From contig JAJZYP010000009.1 in the NCBI GenBank assembly GCA_021798015.1, positions 1 to 34,691 of the forward strand: a stretch of 34,691 bases of DNA, read 5' to 3'. Source of the stretch: a bacterium. Its GTDB lineage: Bacteria; SZUA-79; Acidulodesulfobacterales; Acidulodesulfobacteraceae. The notes under the pieces are model-generated. The model searched no databases and was not told the DNA's origin. It saw only the letters and a program-made list of their open reading frames with translations. Each line of letters opens with the position of its first letter. The stretch's first letter is position 1. Below are positions 9,969-19,589 of the stretch, one piece after another. Both the position numbers and the translations under genes were made by a program.

Positions 9969-11117
9969 ATGGATGAACAGCCGTCTTTTATAGAAAAGCT
10001 TTTAAGAACAGCCACCGATATGGGGGCATCCGATGTACACCTTAAGGTAAATTCGCAACCTATATTCAGAATAGACGGAGAAATTTATCTTCAAGAGGGT
10101 TTTGGCATATTGTCAAAGGATGTAATTGAAAAAATTACCTCAAGCATGATGGATAAACATCAGCTTCGGGTGTTTCAGGAAAACAGAGATGTTGATTTAG
10201 CTTACAGCCTGTCTAACATCGGTAGATTCAGGGTAAATATATTTTCTCAAAGAAATTCCATAAGCGTAGCGATGAGATATATACCGTTTAATATTCCTTC
10301 TTTCGATTCTTTAAATCTTCCTAAAATTATAAAATCTATTGCGCTAAAGGAAAGAGGACTTGTTATTGTAACAGGTATTACCGGAAGCGGAAAATCAACG
10401 ACGCTTGCATCGATGATGGATTATATCAACAATAATAAAGCGGTTCACATTATAACGATAGAAGACCCGATAGAGTATTTGCATAAAGATATAAAAGCTG
10501 TAATAAATCAGCGTGAATTAGGCATGGATGTTTACTCTTTTTCGCACGGTTTAAGGGAAGCTTTAAGACAGGATCCCGATGTTATTTTGGTGGGCGAGAT
10601 GAGAGACCTTGAAACTATCGAGACCGCAATAACGGCGGCGGAAACAGGGCATTTTGTTATGAGCACGCTTCATACACTCGATGCGCAGGAAACTATCAAC
10701 AGGATTATAGCGGTTTTTCCGCCGTATCAGCAAAAACAGATCAGGATACAGCTTGCATCGGTAATTTCAGCCGTAATATCCCAGCGCCTTATTATTAAGG
10801 CTAATAAAAAGGGCAGACTTCCTGCTATTGAGGTAATGGTTGGAACAGAGACAATAAAAGAGTGTATTGCCAATGAGGATAAGACGGCAAGCATTAGAGA
10901 TTATATAAAGAGCGGCAATATTCAATATGGAATGCAGACATTCGACCAATCCCTCTATAATTTTTATAAGGCCGGTTTAATTACCTATGAAGACGCCTTA
11001 GCCGAATCTACTTCGCCAAATGACCTTGCTTTATTAATATCGGGAGTAAACGCGACAGATGCAGGTGTAACCGAGTTTTTAGGCAATAAGGCAGCCGGTT
11101 CACATTGGGGTAGTTAA
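9969..11117 (+). CDS. pilT: Type IV pilus retraction ATPase PilT
   Basis: GASDVHLKVN, GITGSGKSTTLASMMDYIN, TIEDPIEY, LREALRQDPDVILVGEMRDLETIETAITAAETGH. Confidence 0.95.
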   Translation: MDEQPSFIEKLLRTATDMGASDVHLKVNSQPIFRIDGEIYLQEGFGILSKDVIEKITSSMMDKHQLRVFQENRDVDLAYSLSNIGRFRVNIFSQRNSISVAMRYIPFNIPSFDSLNLPKIIKSIALKERGLVIVTGITGSGKSTTLASMMDYINNNKAVHIITIEDPIEYLHKDIKAVINQRELGMDVYSFSHGLREALRQDPDVILVGEMRDLETIETAITAAETGHFVMSTLHTLDAQETINRIIAVFPPYQQKQIRIQLASVISAVISQRLIIKANKKGRLPAIEVMVGTETIKECIANEDKTASIRDYIKSGNIQYGMQTFDQSLYNFYKAGLITYEDALAESTSPNDLALLISGVNATDAGVTEFLGNKAAGSHWGS

Positions 11118-11120
11118 GAG

Positions 11121-11615
11121 TTGAAAGTATCGCAAAATAATATATCGAAAAGAAAATTGAAGACTACGGGGACGCCTTTAGATTATTCTCTTAAGCTTCT
11201 TTCCATGAAGTCCTATTCGGAAAAATCGATGCTGGAAAAGCTGATTAAAAAAAAGTTTTCGACCAATGAGATAAGCCAGACCGTTAAAAAATTAAAAGAA
11301 TACGGCTATATAAATGATGAAGCCCTTGTAGAACGCCTTATAAAAACTGGTAAGGGAAAACTTATCGGAAGGATAAAATTAAGTTATGATATATATAAAA
11401 AAGGAATAAATAAGCAGCTCGTAGATGAATTTATCGGTAAATTTTATACTAAAGAGGAAGAAAAGGATATAGCTGTTAAGGCTTTAAACAAAAAAACGGT
11501 TTCGCTAATTAAATATAAAGAAAACGACCTGATATTTAAAAAAAAGCTATATGATTTTTTACAGCGTAGAGGATTTTCTTCTGATGTTATCGAAGGTATA
11601 TTAAATATAAGTTAA
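11121..11615 (+). CDS. recX: Regulatory protein RecX (TTG start)
   Basis: RecX three-helix repeats (ALKLLSMKSYSEKSMLEKLIKKKF-type; LKEYGYINDEALVERLI); between recA/pilT and alaS. Confidence 0.85.
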   Translation: MKVSQNNISKRKLKTTGTPLDYSLKLLSMKSYSEKSMLEKLIKKKFSTNEISQTVKKLKEYGYINDEALVERLIKTGKGKLIGRIKLSYDIYKKGINKQLVDEFIGKFYTKEEEKDIAVKALNKKTVSLIKYKENDLIFKKKLYDFLQRRGFSSDVIEGILNIS

Positions 11616-11662
11616 ATCGGTTAGAAATGATTATAAACAGAAAGGGTTAAAGGTTTTTAACG

Positions 11663-14299
11663 ATGAAAAATTTACTGTCAGGCGAATTAAGAGAAGTATT
11701 TATAAACTATTTTAAGGAAAGAGGGCATAACCCTGTGGCGAGTTCCTCTTTAATTCCTGCGGGCGACGAGTCCATTATGTTTACTAATGCAGGTATGGTT
11801 CAATTTAAAGAGTATTTTACAGGTCAGGTTAAGCCGCCATTTTTACGAGCCGTAACTATCCAAAAATGTATGAGAGCGGGCGGCAAACATAACGACTTGG
11901 AAAATGTCGGCAAAACTTCGCGTCATCATACTTTTTTCGAAATGCTTGGAAATTTTTCGTTTGGAGACTATTTTAAAAAGGATGCCATTATCTATGCCCA
12001 TAAATTTTTAAAAGATATTTTGGAGATGGATGAAAACCGTCTTTATGTTTCGGTTCATAAAAAGGATAAGGAGAGCTATTTTATATGGAAAGACATTATC
12101 GGGTTTGACGAAAGTAAAATTTATAAGTTTGGGGATGATTCAAATTTCTGGCAAATGGGAGAAACCGGTCCTTGCGGTTATTCCAGTGAGATATTTTTCG
12201 ATACGGGGAATAAAAAATCAGGACATAAAGAGTGCGATATAAACTGTGATTGCGGAAGATATTTGGAGATTTGGAATCTTGTTTTTATGGAGTTTAACAA
12301 AGACATAAAAGGCGCCATTGCAAAACTTCCAAAACCGTCGATAGACACGGGCATGGGACTTGAACGAATTTTAAGGGTTTTGCAAAATGTAAAATCTAAT
12401 TATGACACGGATGTCTTTAAACCGTACATAAATGAGATAGATAACATCACAGGTAAAATGTATAACAGCGGGGATGAAAGTTATGATACTGCCGTCAGGG
12501 TAATAAGCGATCATATCAGGACATCAATGTTTTTGTCTGCCGAATCGGTTTTTCCTTCAAATGAAGGCAGGGGTTACGTCTTTAGAAGAATAATGAGGAG
12601 GCTTATAAGATTTTCTTTAAAACTTAATCTCACCTTAGAAAATTTAATATATTTAGGAAATATTGTCGTGATTACAATGGGTGGATTTTACCCAGAGGTT
12701 AGAGACGGCCTTACAGCTTTCTGGAAAATAATGTCCGAAGAGTATGAAAAATTTAACGACACTATTGGTTTTGGTCTAAAACTTCTTGAGGAAAAGATAT
12801 TGGAGCTAAAAAATAATAAGGAGAAAATTATACCGGGTGACTTTATCTTTAAACTTTATGATACTAACGGTTTTCCCGTAGATTTAGCCATAGATATCGC
12901 ATCGGAAAATAATTTATCCTTAGATATAAAAAGATTCGATGAGCTTATGGATATTCAGAGAAGCGGTTCAAAACAAAAAAAAGAAAAATTTAATATTTTA
13001 GACATCGACTTAAGTTTTCCAAAGACAAATTTTACAGGATATAACAATTTTGACGATAACGGTAAAATCCTTGGTTTTTTAAATGAATCGGGCGAATTAA
13101 CAAACAATGTGGAAGAGGGCGATGCAGGCTATATAATATCGGATATTACTCCATTTTACCCCGATGCTGGCGGTCAATCCGGTGATGCTGGGATAATAGA
13201 ATGGGAAGATGGATATTTAAGGGTTTCCAATACTTTTAAGACAAAAGGCGGCATAATATTGCACTATGGAAGGATATTCGGAAAATATAACGCGCCAGCC
13301 CTTGCAAGATTTACGGTCGATAAAAATATTAGAAAAAAAACAGCGTCAAATCACAGCGCCACCCATCTTCTACAGAGCGCTTTAAGAACTGTTTTGGGAA
13401 GCCATGTTATTCAGCAGGGTTCGTCTGTGGATTCGGAAAGATTGAGATTCGATTTTTCGCAGGCAAAGCCTATTTCGGACAGTGAGTTGCGAAAAGTGGA
13501 ATCTCTGACGAATGAGTATATTTTTTCCGATTTCGAGGTTAAAGTAGAAGAGCTTGATGTTAAATCTGCGCTTGATGCGGGAGCGCTTCATTTTTTTGAC
13601 GAAAAATACGAAGATAGGGTTAGGGTTGTTTCAATGGGGGATGTTTCAAAGGAATTTTGCGGGGGAACACATGTAACCCGAACCGGAGAGATAGGATTCT
13701 TTAAAATAATGCGCGAATCTTCCGTTGCTTCCGGTGTAAGAAGAATTGAGGCGGTTACAGGCTATAACTATTTAAATCAGTTATACATCGAAGAAGATAA
13801 TTTAAACAATATTGCTTCATTGTTAGGGGTTTCAAAGTCGGATATATATAATAAAATAATAAATCTTTATTATGACTACGAATATTTAAAAAAAGAGAAT
13901 AGCGATATTAAGTTAAAATTGAACACATTTGAATCTGAAAGGCTTGTTAAAGAATTTAAAAACATTGGCTCTATCTATTACTTAATTTCTAAATTTAAAG
14001 ATTTATCCCAGGATGACCTTAAGGAATTGATTAATATATTAAAATCGAGGCAGGATTTTCCCGAGGGGGACAGTGTCGTGATTTTTATTTCTTTAATTAA
14101 TAAAGAGAGATTAATTTATATCTGCTCTACCGAAGGCGCTATCGATGCATCCAAAATAGTTAAGCTTTTAAATGGACAGGTCGGTGGAAAAGGCGGAGGA
14201 AAGAGGGATTTCGCCCAGGGAGGCTCAACCGACATTTCAAAATTTAACGAAATCGAAAAAATATTAGAGGATTTATTTACAAATAAAATCTCAATTTAG
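11663..14299 (+). CDS. alaS: Alanyl-tRNA synthetase
   Basis: LREVFINYFKERGH, TNAGMVQFKEYFTG, HHTFFEMLGNFSFGDYFK, editing-domain HSATHLL and CGGTHV, C-terminal GGGKRDFAQGG. Confidence 0.97.
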   Translation: MKNLLSGELREVFINYFKERGHNPVASSSLIPAGDESIMFTNAGMVQFKEYFTGQVKPPFLRAVTIQKCMRAGGKHNDLENVGKTSRHHTFFEMLGNFSFGDYFKKDAIIYAHKFLKDILEMDENRLYVSVHKKDKESYFIWKDIIGFDESKIYKFGDDSNFWQMGETGPCGYSSEIFFDTGNKKSGHKECDINCDCGRYLEIWNLVFMEFNKDIKGAIAKLPKPSIDTGMGLERILRVLQNVKSNYDTDVFKPYINEIDNITGKMYNSGDESYDTAVRVISDHIRTSMFLSAESVFPSNEGRGYVFRRIMRRLIRFSLKLNLTLENLIYLGNIVVITMGGFYPEVRDGLTAFWKIMSEEYEKFNDTIGFGLKLLEEKILELKNNKEKIIPGDFIFKLYDTNGFPVDLAIDIASENNLSLDIKRFDELMDIQRSGSKQKKEKFNILDIDLSFPKTNFTGYNNFDDNGKILGFLNESGELTNNVEEGDAGYIISDITPFYPDAGGQSGDAGIIEWEDGYLRVSNTFKTKGGIILHYGRIFGKYNAPALARFTVDKNIRKKTASNHSATHLLQSALRTVLGSHVIQQGSSVDSERLRFDFSQAKPISDSELRKVESLTNEYIFSDFEVKVEELDVKSALDAGALHFFDEKYEDRVRVVSMGDVSKEFCGGTHVTRTGEIGFFKIMRESSVASGVRRIEAVTGYNYLNQLYIEEDNLNNIASLLGVSKSDIYNKIINLYYDYEYLKKENSDIKLKLNTFESERLVKEFKNIGSIYYLISKFKDLSQDDLKELINILKSRQDFPEGDSVVIFISLINKERLIYICSTEGAIDASKIVKLLNGQVGGKGGGKRDFAQGGSTDISKFNEIEKILEDLFTNKISI

Positions 14300-14334
14300 A
14301 AATTTTAAACTATATTAAACTATATCCTGTATCA

Positions 14335-14544
14335 ATGATAAAAATATACGGATGTGTGGGTACAAGGGCGGAGGAGGTCGAGGCTTTAATAAGGAAATTT
14401 TTGTTTAAAAAGGAAAGTTTTAAACTTTATAATATAGATAATGATGAAGCGGCATATCTTGAGTTTTTGGATATTACCAAAGGAAACGCTGAACTGCCCG
14501 CGGTATTGGTAATAGATGAAGAAGAAAATATTTGTGAAAATTAA
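14335..14544 (+). CDS. Small glutaredoxin/thioredoxin-fold-like protein lacking a CxxC
   Basis: 69 aa beginning MIKIYGCVGTRAEEVEALIRKFL; PAVLVID segment resembles the cis-Pro strand of thioredoxin folds; weak assignment. Confidence 0.5.
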   Translation: MIKIYGCVGTRAEEVEALIRKFLFKKESFKLYNIDNDEAAYLEFLDITKGNAELPAVLVIDEEENICEN

Positions 14545-14556
14545 ATTAATAAAATT

Positions 14557-15345
14557 TTGAAACCCTTAAAACTAAAATATATAGCTATACCCGTTGTCCT
14601 AATGATTTTATTTGCTTCATCTTTAAGTTTTAGCGGATGCGGCTATTATGTTAAAAAACCCGAAAGATTTAAAAAACCCGTTAAAATCACTTATAAAACT
14701 AAAAAAGAGGTTTTAAAAGGGCTTGCAAAGAATTATGAAAATTTTAAAGGAATGTCGGGAAGACTTGTAATAACAGTAAACAGTGACGATTTTTCCTTTG
14801 AAGAAGCGGGGCTTTATAAATATGTTAAAAACAAATATATAAAGTTTACCATTTTCGATATGTATGGTGATCTGCTTTTTTATGCTAAAATAATCAAGGG
14901 CAAAGATAAGGCTGCATTTTTTGATTCGGGAAGTAAGAGGATTAAAATCATTTATTTTAATAAAAAATATCAAGGTAAAAAACTTTTGTATGAAAAACTT
15001 TTTCGGGTGTTTAGAATTTTTTTAAATTTGAACAGCCTTCATAAAATTAAAAATTCCTATGTTTTTTACAATACGGGCAGCGGATTTTTCTTTGAATATC
15101 ATAAAAAATCCAATGGTTACTATAATAATTATTATATTTATGTCAACAAAAAATATCTTATTAAGAAAATTACCATCGTAAAGCATAAAAAGATGCTCGA
15201 GACTATTTATTTTAAAGATTATATTCCAAAAGACGGGGTTAAAATTCCTTTGAAAATAAATGTTGACGATTATCTTTATAATGTTAAAATAAAAGTGGCG
15301 GTTTCAAAAGGGAGTAAGGTATTTCATATAAACTATTTTAACTGA
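14557..15345 (+). CDS. Outer-membrane lipoprotein, possibly LolB/DUF4292-like (TTG start)
   Basis: Signal peptide with lipobox-like LSFSGC; beta-rich remainder; followed by bamD-like lipoprotein. Confidence 0.6.
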   Translation: MKPLKLKYIAIPVVLMILFASSLSFSGCGYYVKKPERFKKPVKITYKTKKEVLKGLAKNYENFKGMSGRLVITVNSDDFSFEEAGLYKYVKNKYIKFTIFDMYGDLLFYAKIIKGKDKAAFFDSGSKRIKIIYFNKKYQGKKLLYEKLFRVFRIFLNLNSLHKIKNSYVFYNTGSGFFFEYHKKSNGYYNNYYIYVNKKYLIKKITIVKHKKMLETIYFKDYIPKDGVKIPLKINVDDYLYNVKIKVAVSKGSKVFHINYFN

Positions 15346-15371
15346 AGAGTAATATTGTTAATCGGAGTGAT

Positions 15372-16121
15372 ATGAAAAGTAAAATATATCGGCTATTAGT
15401 TATAGCCATAATGGCAATAACAATATCTTCGGCATCCTTTATCCTTTTAACCGGATGCGCTAAAAATGTCAAAAAGCATATACTGCCCCCCGATGTTTAT
15501 TACAAAAAGGGCATTTTTTATGCCCAACAGCACAATTATTCCGGAGCGGCTAAAAATTTTAAAGCCCTTATCGAAAACTATCCTACATACCACAATGCAC
15601 AAAAGGCGGAGTTAAAACTTGGCGACGCCTATTTTCTGGAAGGAAAGTTTATAGAAGCGCAAGGGGCTTATATGGATTTTATTCATCTTCACCCCAGATC
15701 TAAATTTACCCCTTTTGCGATGTATTATGCAGCTATGTCATATTATAAAAGAAAACAGGCGATTGGAAGAACCCAGAGTCCTTTAAAGCATGCCAAGCTT
15801 GTGTTTGAAGAATTAATATCAAAATATCCTTATTCAAAATATTCAAAAAAGGCTTTTAAATATATTAAAATAATAAATATGGATTTATCTGAAAACAGTT
15901 TTTTTACGGGGCTTTACTATTTTAATGCGAGTCTATGGAAATCTGCCGCTTATATGTTTAAGGTTGTTCTTAAACAGTACCCTGGTACGCCTATTATTCC
16001 AAAGACTTTATATTATTTAACAATGTGCTATAAAAACTTAAACGATAAAAAGATGGAAAGTTATTATAAAAATACTTTGCGAGAAAATTATCCGCAAAGT
16101 AAATATGCAAAAATGGCATAA
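15372..16121 (+). CDS. bamD: Outer membrane assembly lipoprotein BamD-like (TPR)
   Basis: Lipobox LLTGC; TPR-like YYKKGIFYAQQHNYSGAAKNFKALIENYPTYHNAQKAELKLGDAYFLEGKFIEAQGAYMDFIHLHPRSKFTPFAMYYAAMSYYK. Confidence 0.8.
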   Translation: MKSKIYRLLVIAIMAITISSASFILLTGCAKNVKKHILPPDVYYKKGIFYAQQHNYSGAAKNFKALIENYPTYHNAQKAELKLGDAYFLEGKFIEAQGAYMDFIHLHPRSKFTPFAMYYAAMSYYKRKQAIGRTQSPLKHAKLVFEELISKYPYSKYSKKAFKYIKIINMDLSENSFFTGLYYFNASLWKSAAYMFKVVLKQYPGTPIIPKTLYYLTMCYKNLNDKKMESYYKNTLRENYPQSKYAKMA

Positions 16122-16135
16122 TCTGCTAAATTTTC

Positions 16136-16164
16136 TTGACACTAAACATGAATTATGCAATAAT
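16136..16164 (+). promoter_or_regulatory. Putative strong sigma70 promoter of infC operon
   Basis: TTGACA (16136-16141) - 17 nt - AATAAT (16159-16164). Confidence 0.65.
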
Positions 16165-16207
16165 CTTAAAACCATACTAAAATTTAAAAAACAAAGGAGA
16201 GATTCGC

Positions 16208-16741
16208 ATACAAAAAAATATTAGGACAAATGTAAATGAAGGTATTAAGGCTAAAGAAGTCAGGGTTATAGATGAAGAAGGCAAACAAATTGGAATAATA
16301 TCTTTATTTGCCGCTATTAAACTTGCAAAGGAAAAATCTCTTGACCTTGTAGAGATGTCCAAAGATGCCGCGCCTCCTGTTTGTAGGATAATGGATTATG
16401 GAAAATTTAGATATGAGCAAAGTAAAAAACTTCAGGAAGCTAAGAAAAAACAGGTTGTTGTTCATATAAAAGAGGTTAAATTCAGACCGAATACCGATGA
16501 ACATGACTATCAATTTAAATTAAAAAATATAATTGCCTTTTTGAAAGAAGGCAACAAGGTAAAATTAACCGTTGTATTTAAAGGTAGGGAGCTTGTTCAT
16601 ACAGGACTGGGGATTAAAGTAATATTAAGGGTTATCGAAGACATTAAAGAATTCGGTATTCCTGAATTTCCAATTAAACCCGATGTTAAAAGAACATTCA
16701 GCACTGTAATCGTTCCGGTTAAAGCAAAAAAAGCGCGATAA
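16208..16741 (+). CDS. infC: Translation initiation factor IF-3, non-canonical start (AUA 16208 favoured by SD spacing; AUU 16202 possible)
   Basis: Frame of the listed ORF extends upstream of ATG 16355: (I)QKNIRTNVNEGIKAKEVRVIDEEGKQIGIISLFAAIKLAKEKSLDLVEMSKDAAPPVCRIMDYGKF, canonical IF-3 N-domain; no ATG/GTG/TTG in frame upstream; AAAGGAG at 16193-16199. Confidence 0.9.
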   Translation: MQKNIRTNVNEGIKAKEVRVIDEEGKQIGIISLFAAIKLAKEKSLDLVEMSKDAAPPVCRIMDYGKFRYEQSKKLQEAKKKQVVVHIKEVKFRPNTDEHDYQFKLKNIIAFLKEGNKVKLTVVFKGRELVHTGLGIKVILRVIEDIKEFGIPEFPIKPDVKRTFSTVIVPVKAKKAR

Positions 16742-16754
16742 AAGGAGTTTAAAA

Positions 16755-16958
16755 ATGACAAAGATAAAGATTAAAACCAAAAGGGGAGCAAAGAAAAGGT
16801 TTAAGATTACGGCTAACGGAAAGTTGGTTCATTATAAGGCAAACAAAAGCCATATATTAACCACAAAGACAAGAAAAAGAAAGAACAGACTTAAGAAAAG
16901 CGTTATCGTTAATTTGGTTGACGCCATGAATATCAAGAGGCTTGTTCCTTATTTATAA
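16755..16958 (+). CDS. rpmI: 50S ribosomal protein L35
   Basis: 67 aa KIKTKRGAKKRFKITANGKLVHYKANKSHILTTKTRKRKNRLKK. Confidence 0.95.
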   Translation: MTKIKIKTKRGAKKRFKITANGKLVHYKANKSHILTTKTRKRKNRLKKSVIVNLVDAMNIKRLVPYL

Positions 16959-16972
16959 AAAGGAGTTAAATA

Positions 16973-17323
16973 ATGTCAAGGGTAAAAAGAGGGATTTTAA
17001 CAAAAAAAAGGCATAAAAAGGTTTTAAAGCTTGCAAAGGGTTACTACGGCGCAAGGGGCAGGCTTTTTAAGTCGGCGCAGGAGACTGTCTTAAAGGGTCT
17101 TAATTACGCTTATAGAGATAGAAAGGTTAAAAAAAGGCAGTTCAGAGGGCTATGGATAGTCAGGATTAATGCCGCATGTAGGGCTAACAATATATCTTAT
17201 TCAAAATTTATTAATGCACTTAACAAGAAAGGAATCAATTTAAACAGAAAGGTTCTGGCTGAAATTGCTTTAACCGACCCCGATACATTTACGGGCATAG
17301 TTAAAAAAGCAACATCAAATTAA
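16973..17323 (+). CDS. rplT: 50S ribosomal protein L20
   Basis: [68 protein letters not shown]. Confidence 0.97.
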   Translation: MSRVKRGILTKKRHKKVLKLAKGYYGARGRLFKSAQETVLKGLNYAYRDRKVKKRQFRGLWIVRINAACRANNISYSKFINALNKKGINLNRKVLAEIALTDPDTFTGIVKKATSN

Positions 17324-17389
17324 AATTTTAAAGCCGGATAGTTAAATTTAACCTCAATTAAGTCCTATAAATTGGAGTGTTGATAATAA

Positions 17390-17695
17390 ATGTCTTTAAC
17401 TAAATCAGACCTAACAAATAAGATTCGCAGCAAGGTCGGTTTGACCTCCACCGAATCTTTAACTTATGTAAACTCCTTTTTTGATTTTGTAAAATCGGAA
17501 GTCGAAACTGACGGTCCTATTAAACTAACAGGTTTTGGAAGTTTTATTATTAAAGAAAAAAAAAGAAGAAAAGGTCGGAATCCCCAAACAGGCGAGCCTA
17601 TTTATATCAGTGAAAGAAAGGTGTTAAAATTTAAACCCTCGGTTGTTTTAAAATCACAAATAAATAAAAAACATAAAAATGGATCCGGCAGATGA
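17390..17695 (+). CDS. ihfA: Integration host factor subunit alpha
   Basis: HU/IHF family: LTKSDLTNKIRSKVGLT, KLTGFGSFIIKEKKRRKGRNPQTGEPIYISERKVLKFKPS. Confidence 0.88.
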   Translation: MSLTKSDLTNKIRSKVGLTSTESLTYVNSFFDFVKSEVETDGPIKLTGFGSFIIKEKKRRKGRNPQTGEPIYISERKVLKFKPSVVLKSQINKKHKNGSGR

Positions 17696-18011
17696 GAAGC
17701 TTTATTATAAAATCGGAGAAGTTGCAAAAATAATAGATATTGCACCTTATGTCATAAGATACTGGGAAACTGAATTTACTTTTTTAAAACCATATAAATC
17801 TAAAAGTTCCCACAGGCTTTATTTAAAATCCGATATCGAAAAGCTTTTATTGATAAAGGATTATTTATACAATAAAAAATTTACCATAGAAGGGGCAAAA
17901 AAAGCGATAAAGATAAAATCATCTCAAAAGGATGATAATACGCTGTTTATAAAAAACATTTACAATGAGCTTAATTCTATTAAGTCCCTTTTGTTATCGA
18001 GAAAAAAATAA
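17679..18011 (+). CDS. MerR family transcriptional regulator
   Basis: YYKIGEVAKIIDIAPYVIRYWETEFTFLKPYKSKSSHRLYLKSDIEKLLLIKDYLYNKKFTIEGAK; overlaps ihfA end, a common arrangement. Confidence 0.9.
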   Translation: MDPADEKLYYKIGEVAKIIDIAPYVIRYWETEFTFLKPYKSKSSHRLYLKSDIEKLLLIKDYLYNKKFTIEGAKKAIKIKSSQKDDNTLFIKNIYNELNSIKSLLLSRKK

Positions 18012-18013
18012 CA

Positions 18014-18823
18014 ATGAATATTCTTCTTTCAAACGATGACGGAGTTTATGCAACAGGTATAAATATCTTATTTGAAGAGCTTAAAAAGTTTGCCGATGTC
18101 GTGATTGTTGCCCCCGACAGAGAAAGAAGCGCAAGTTCCCACTCTTTAACCATCGATAGACCGTTAAGAGTTAATGAAATCAAACCGGATATATTTTCCG
18201 TTGACGGTACACCCACGGATGCCGTTAATATTGCCGTTCACTCCATATTAAAGTCCAAACCTGATTTAATCATATCGGGTATAAATTACGGCGGCAATAT
18301 TTGTGATGATGTTATTTATTCCGGAACCGTGTCTGCGGCGATGGAAGGGGCTATTATGGGAATAAAATCGATAGCCGTTTCATTGGTTGTAAACAAAGGC
18401 GGCGGGTATTTGCCAAAAGACCCGTCTCTTGAAGATGATCTTGAGTTATCGTTTCAAAGGGCGGCTGAGTTTGTTTCAAATCTTGCCGCTTTCGTTCATA
18501 AGTATTTCCTTCCTGAATATACCCTGCTTAATGTAAATATTCCGCAAACGATAATAAATAAACAAAACAGCTTTGAATATCGCATAACAAAACAGGGTAA
18601 GCGTTATTTCGAGGACTTTGTTGTTGAAAAGATAGATCCTCGCGGTAAAAAATATTACTGGATTTGGGGGAAAAATATAAGGTTCGAAGATGCTCCGGGA
18701 AGCGATTACGAGGCTGTTCATAATGGACTTATCTCAATTACTCCTATACACCTCGATATGACAAATTATAAGGCAATGGAAAAATTAAAAAATATCGATT
18801 TCCTTTATAATATTAAATCCTGA
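18014..18823 (+). CDS. surE: 5'/3'-nucleotidase SurE
   Basis: MNILLSNDDGVYATGI, VVAPDRERSASSHSLT, SGINYGGNICDDVIYSGTVSAAMEG. Confidence 0.96.
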   Translation: MNILLSNDDGVYATGINILFEELKKFADVVIVAPDRERSASSHSLTIDRPLRVNEIKPDIFSVDGTPTDAVNIAVHSILKSKPDLIISGINYGGNICDDVIYSGTVSAAMEGAIMGIKSIAVSLVVNKGGGYLPKDPSLEDDLELSFQRAAEFVSNLAAFVHKYFLPEYTLLNVNIPQTIINKQNSFEYRITKQGKRYFEDFVVEKIDPRGKKYYWIWGKNIRFEDAPGSDYEAVHNGLISITPIHLDMTNYKAMEKLKNIDFLYNIKS

Positions 18824-18919
18824 TTTGAGTATTCAATACATAGATAGAAATATAAATTAAAAATAAACCAGACTTCCCTCATCCTGTGGGAGGGGACAAG
18901 GGAAAAGAGGTGAGCCCTT

Positions 18920-19564
18920 ATGATAAATTTTAAAAACTCCATAGACAGGGTTACCGAACAGGCTCTCGTTGTGAAGGGAATTACCGATAAAAATGTATTG
19001 GATGCGTTAAGAAAAATTCCAAGAGAGAAATTTGTAGAGGAATCGTTAAAAGAATTAAGTTATTCGGACATACCTCTCCCCATAGGGCATAATCAAACAA
19101 TATCCAGTATTTACACTGTCGCTTTAATGACGCAGTCTCTTCATTTAAATAAAAGCCATAAAATTCTTGAAATAGGAACAGGCTCGGGCTATCAGGCGGC
19201 GATTTTGTCCATGCTTTGTATGAATGTTTTTACGATAGAACGCATAAGGGATTTATCTTTAAAGGCAAGGGATATTGTCGGAAAGCTTAACATTCATAAT
19301 ATTACATTTATTATTGGCGATGGAACGATCGGGTTTAAGGAATACGCCCCTTACGACAGGATACTTGTTACGGCCTGCCCCCCCGATGTTCCAGAGGCGC
19401 TTTTTGCCCAGTTAAGCGAGGGCGGAACAATGGTTATGCCTCTTGAAAATGGCGATTTACAAAATATTTTTGTAATAGAAAAGAAAAATGGTAAAATGTA
19501 TTCTAATAATATTGCCCCTGCAAATTTTGTAAGACTTATAGGTAAGGACGGTTTTAAATCTTAA
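18920..19564 (+). CDS. pcm: Protein-L-isoaspartate O-methyltransferase
   Basis: IPREKFV, PIGHNQTISSIYTVALMTQ, ILEIGTGSGYQAAIL, RILVTACPPDVPEAL. Confidence 0.95.
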   Translation: MINFKNSIDRVTEQALVVKGITDKNVLDALRKIPREKFVEESLKELSYSDIPLPIGHNQTISSIYTVALMTQSLHLNKSHKILEIGTGSGYQAAILSMLCMNVFTIERIRDLSLKARDIVGKLNIHNITFIIGDGTIGFKEYAPYDRILVTACPPDVPEALFAQLSEGGTMVMPLENGDLQNIFVIEKKNGKMYSNNIAPANFVRLIGKDGFKS

Positions 19565-19589
19565 CCATTTATTTTAATTATTTATAATC

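Noticed and set aside
18869-18915. CCCTCATCC...GGGAGGGGACAAGGG...GAGGTGAG between surE and pcm
   Set aside because: Looks like a fragment of a common G/C-rich intergenic repeat that now supplies the pcm SD; not enough to define an element from a single copy.
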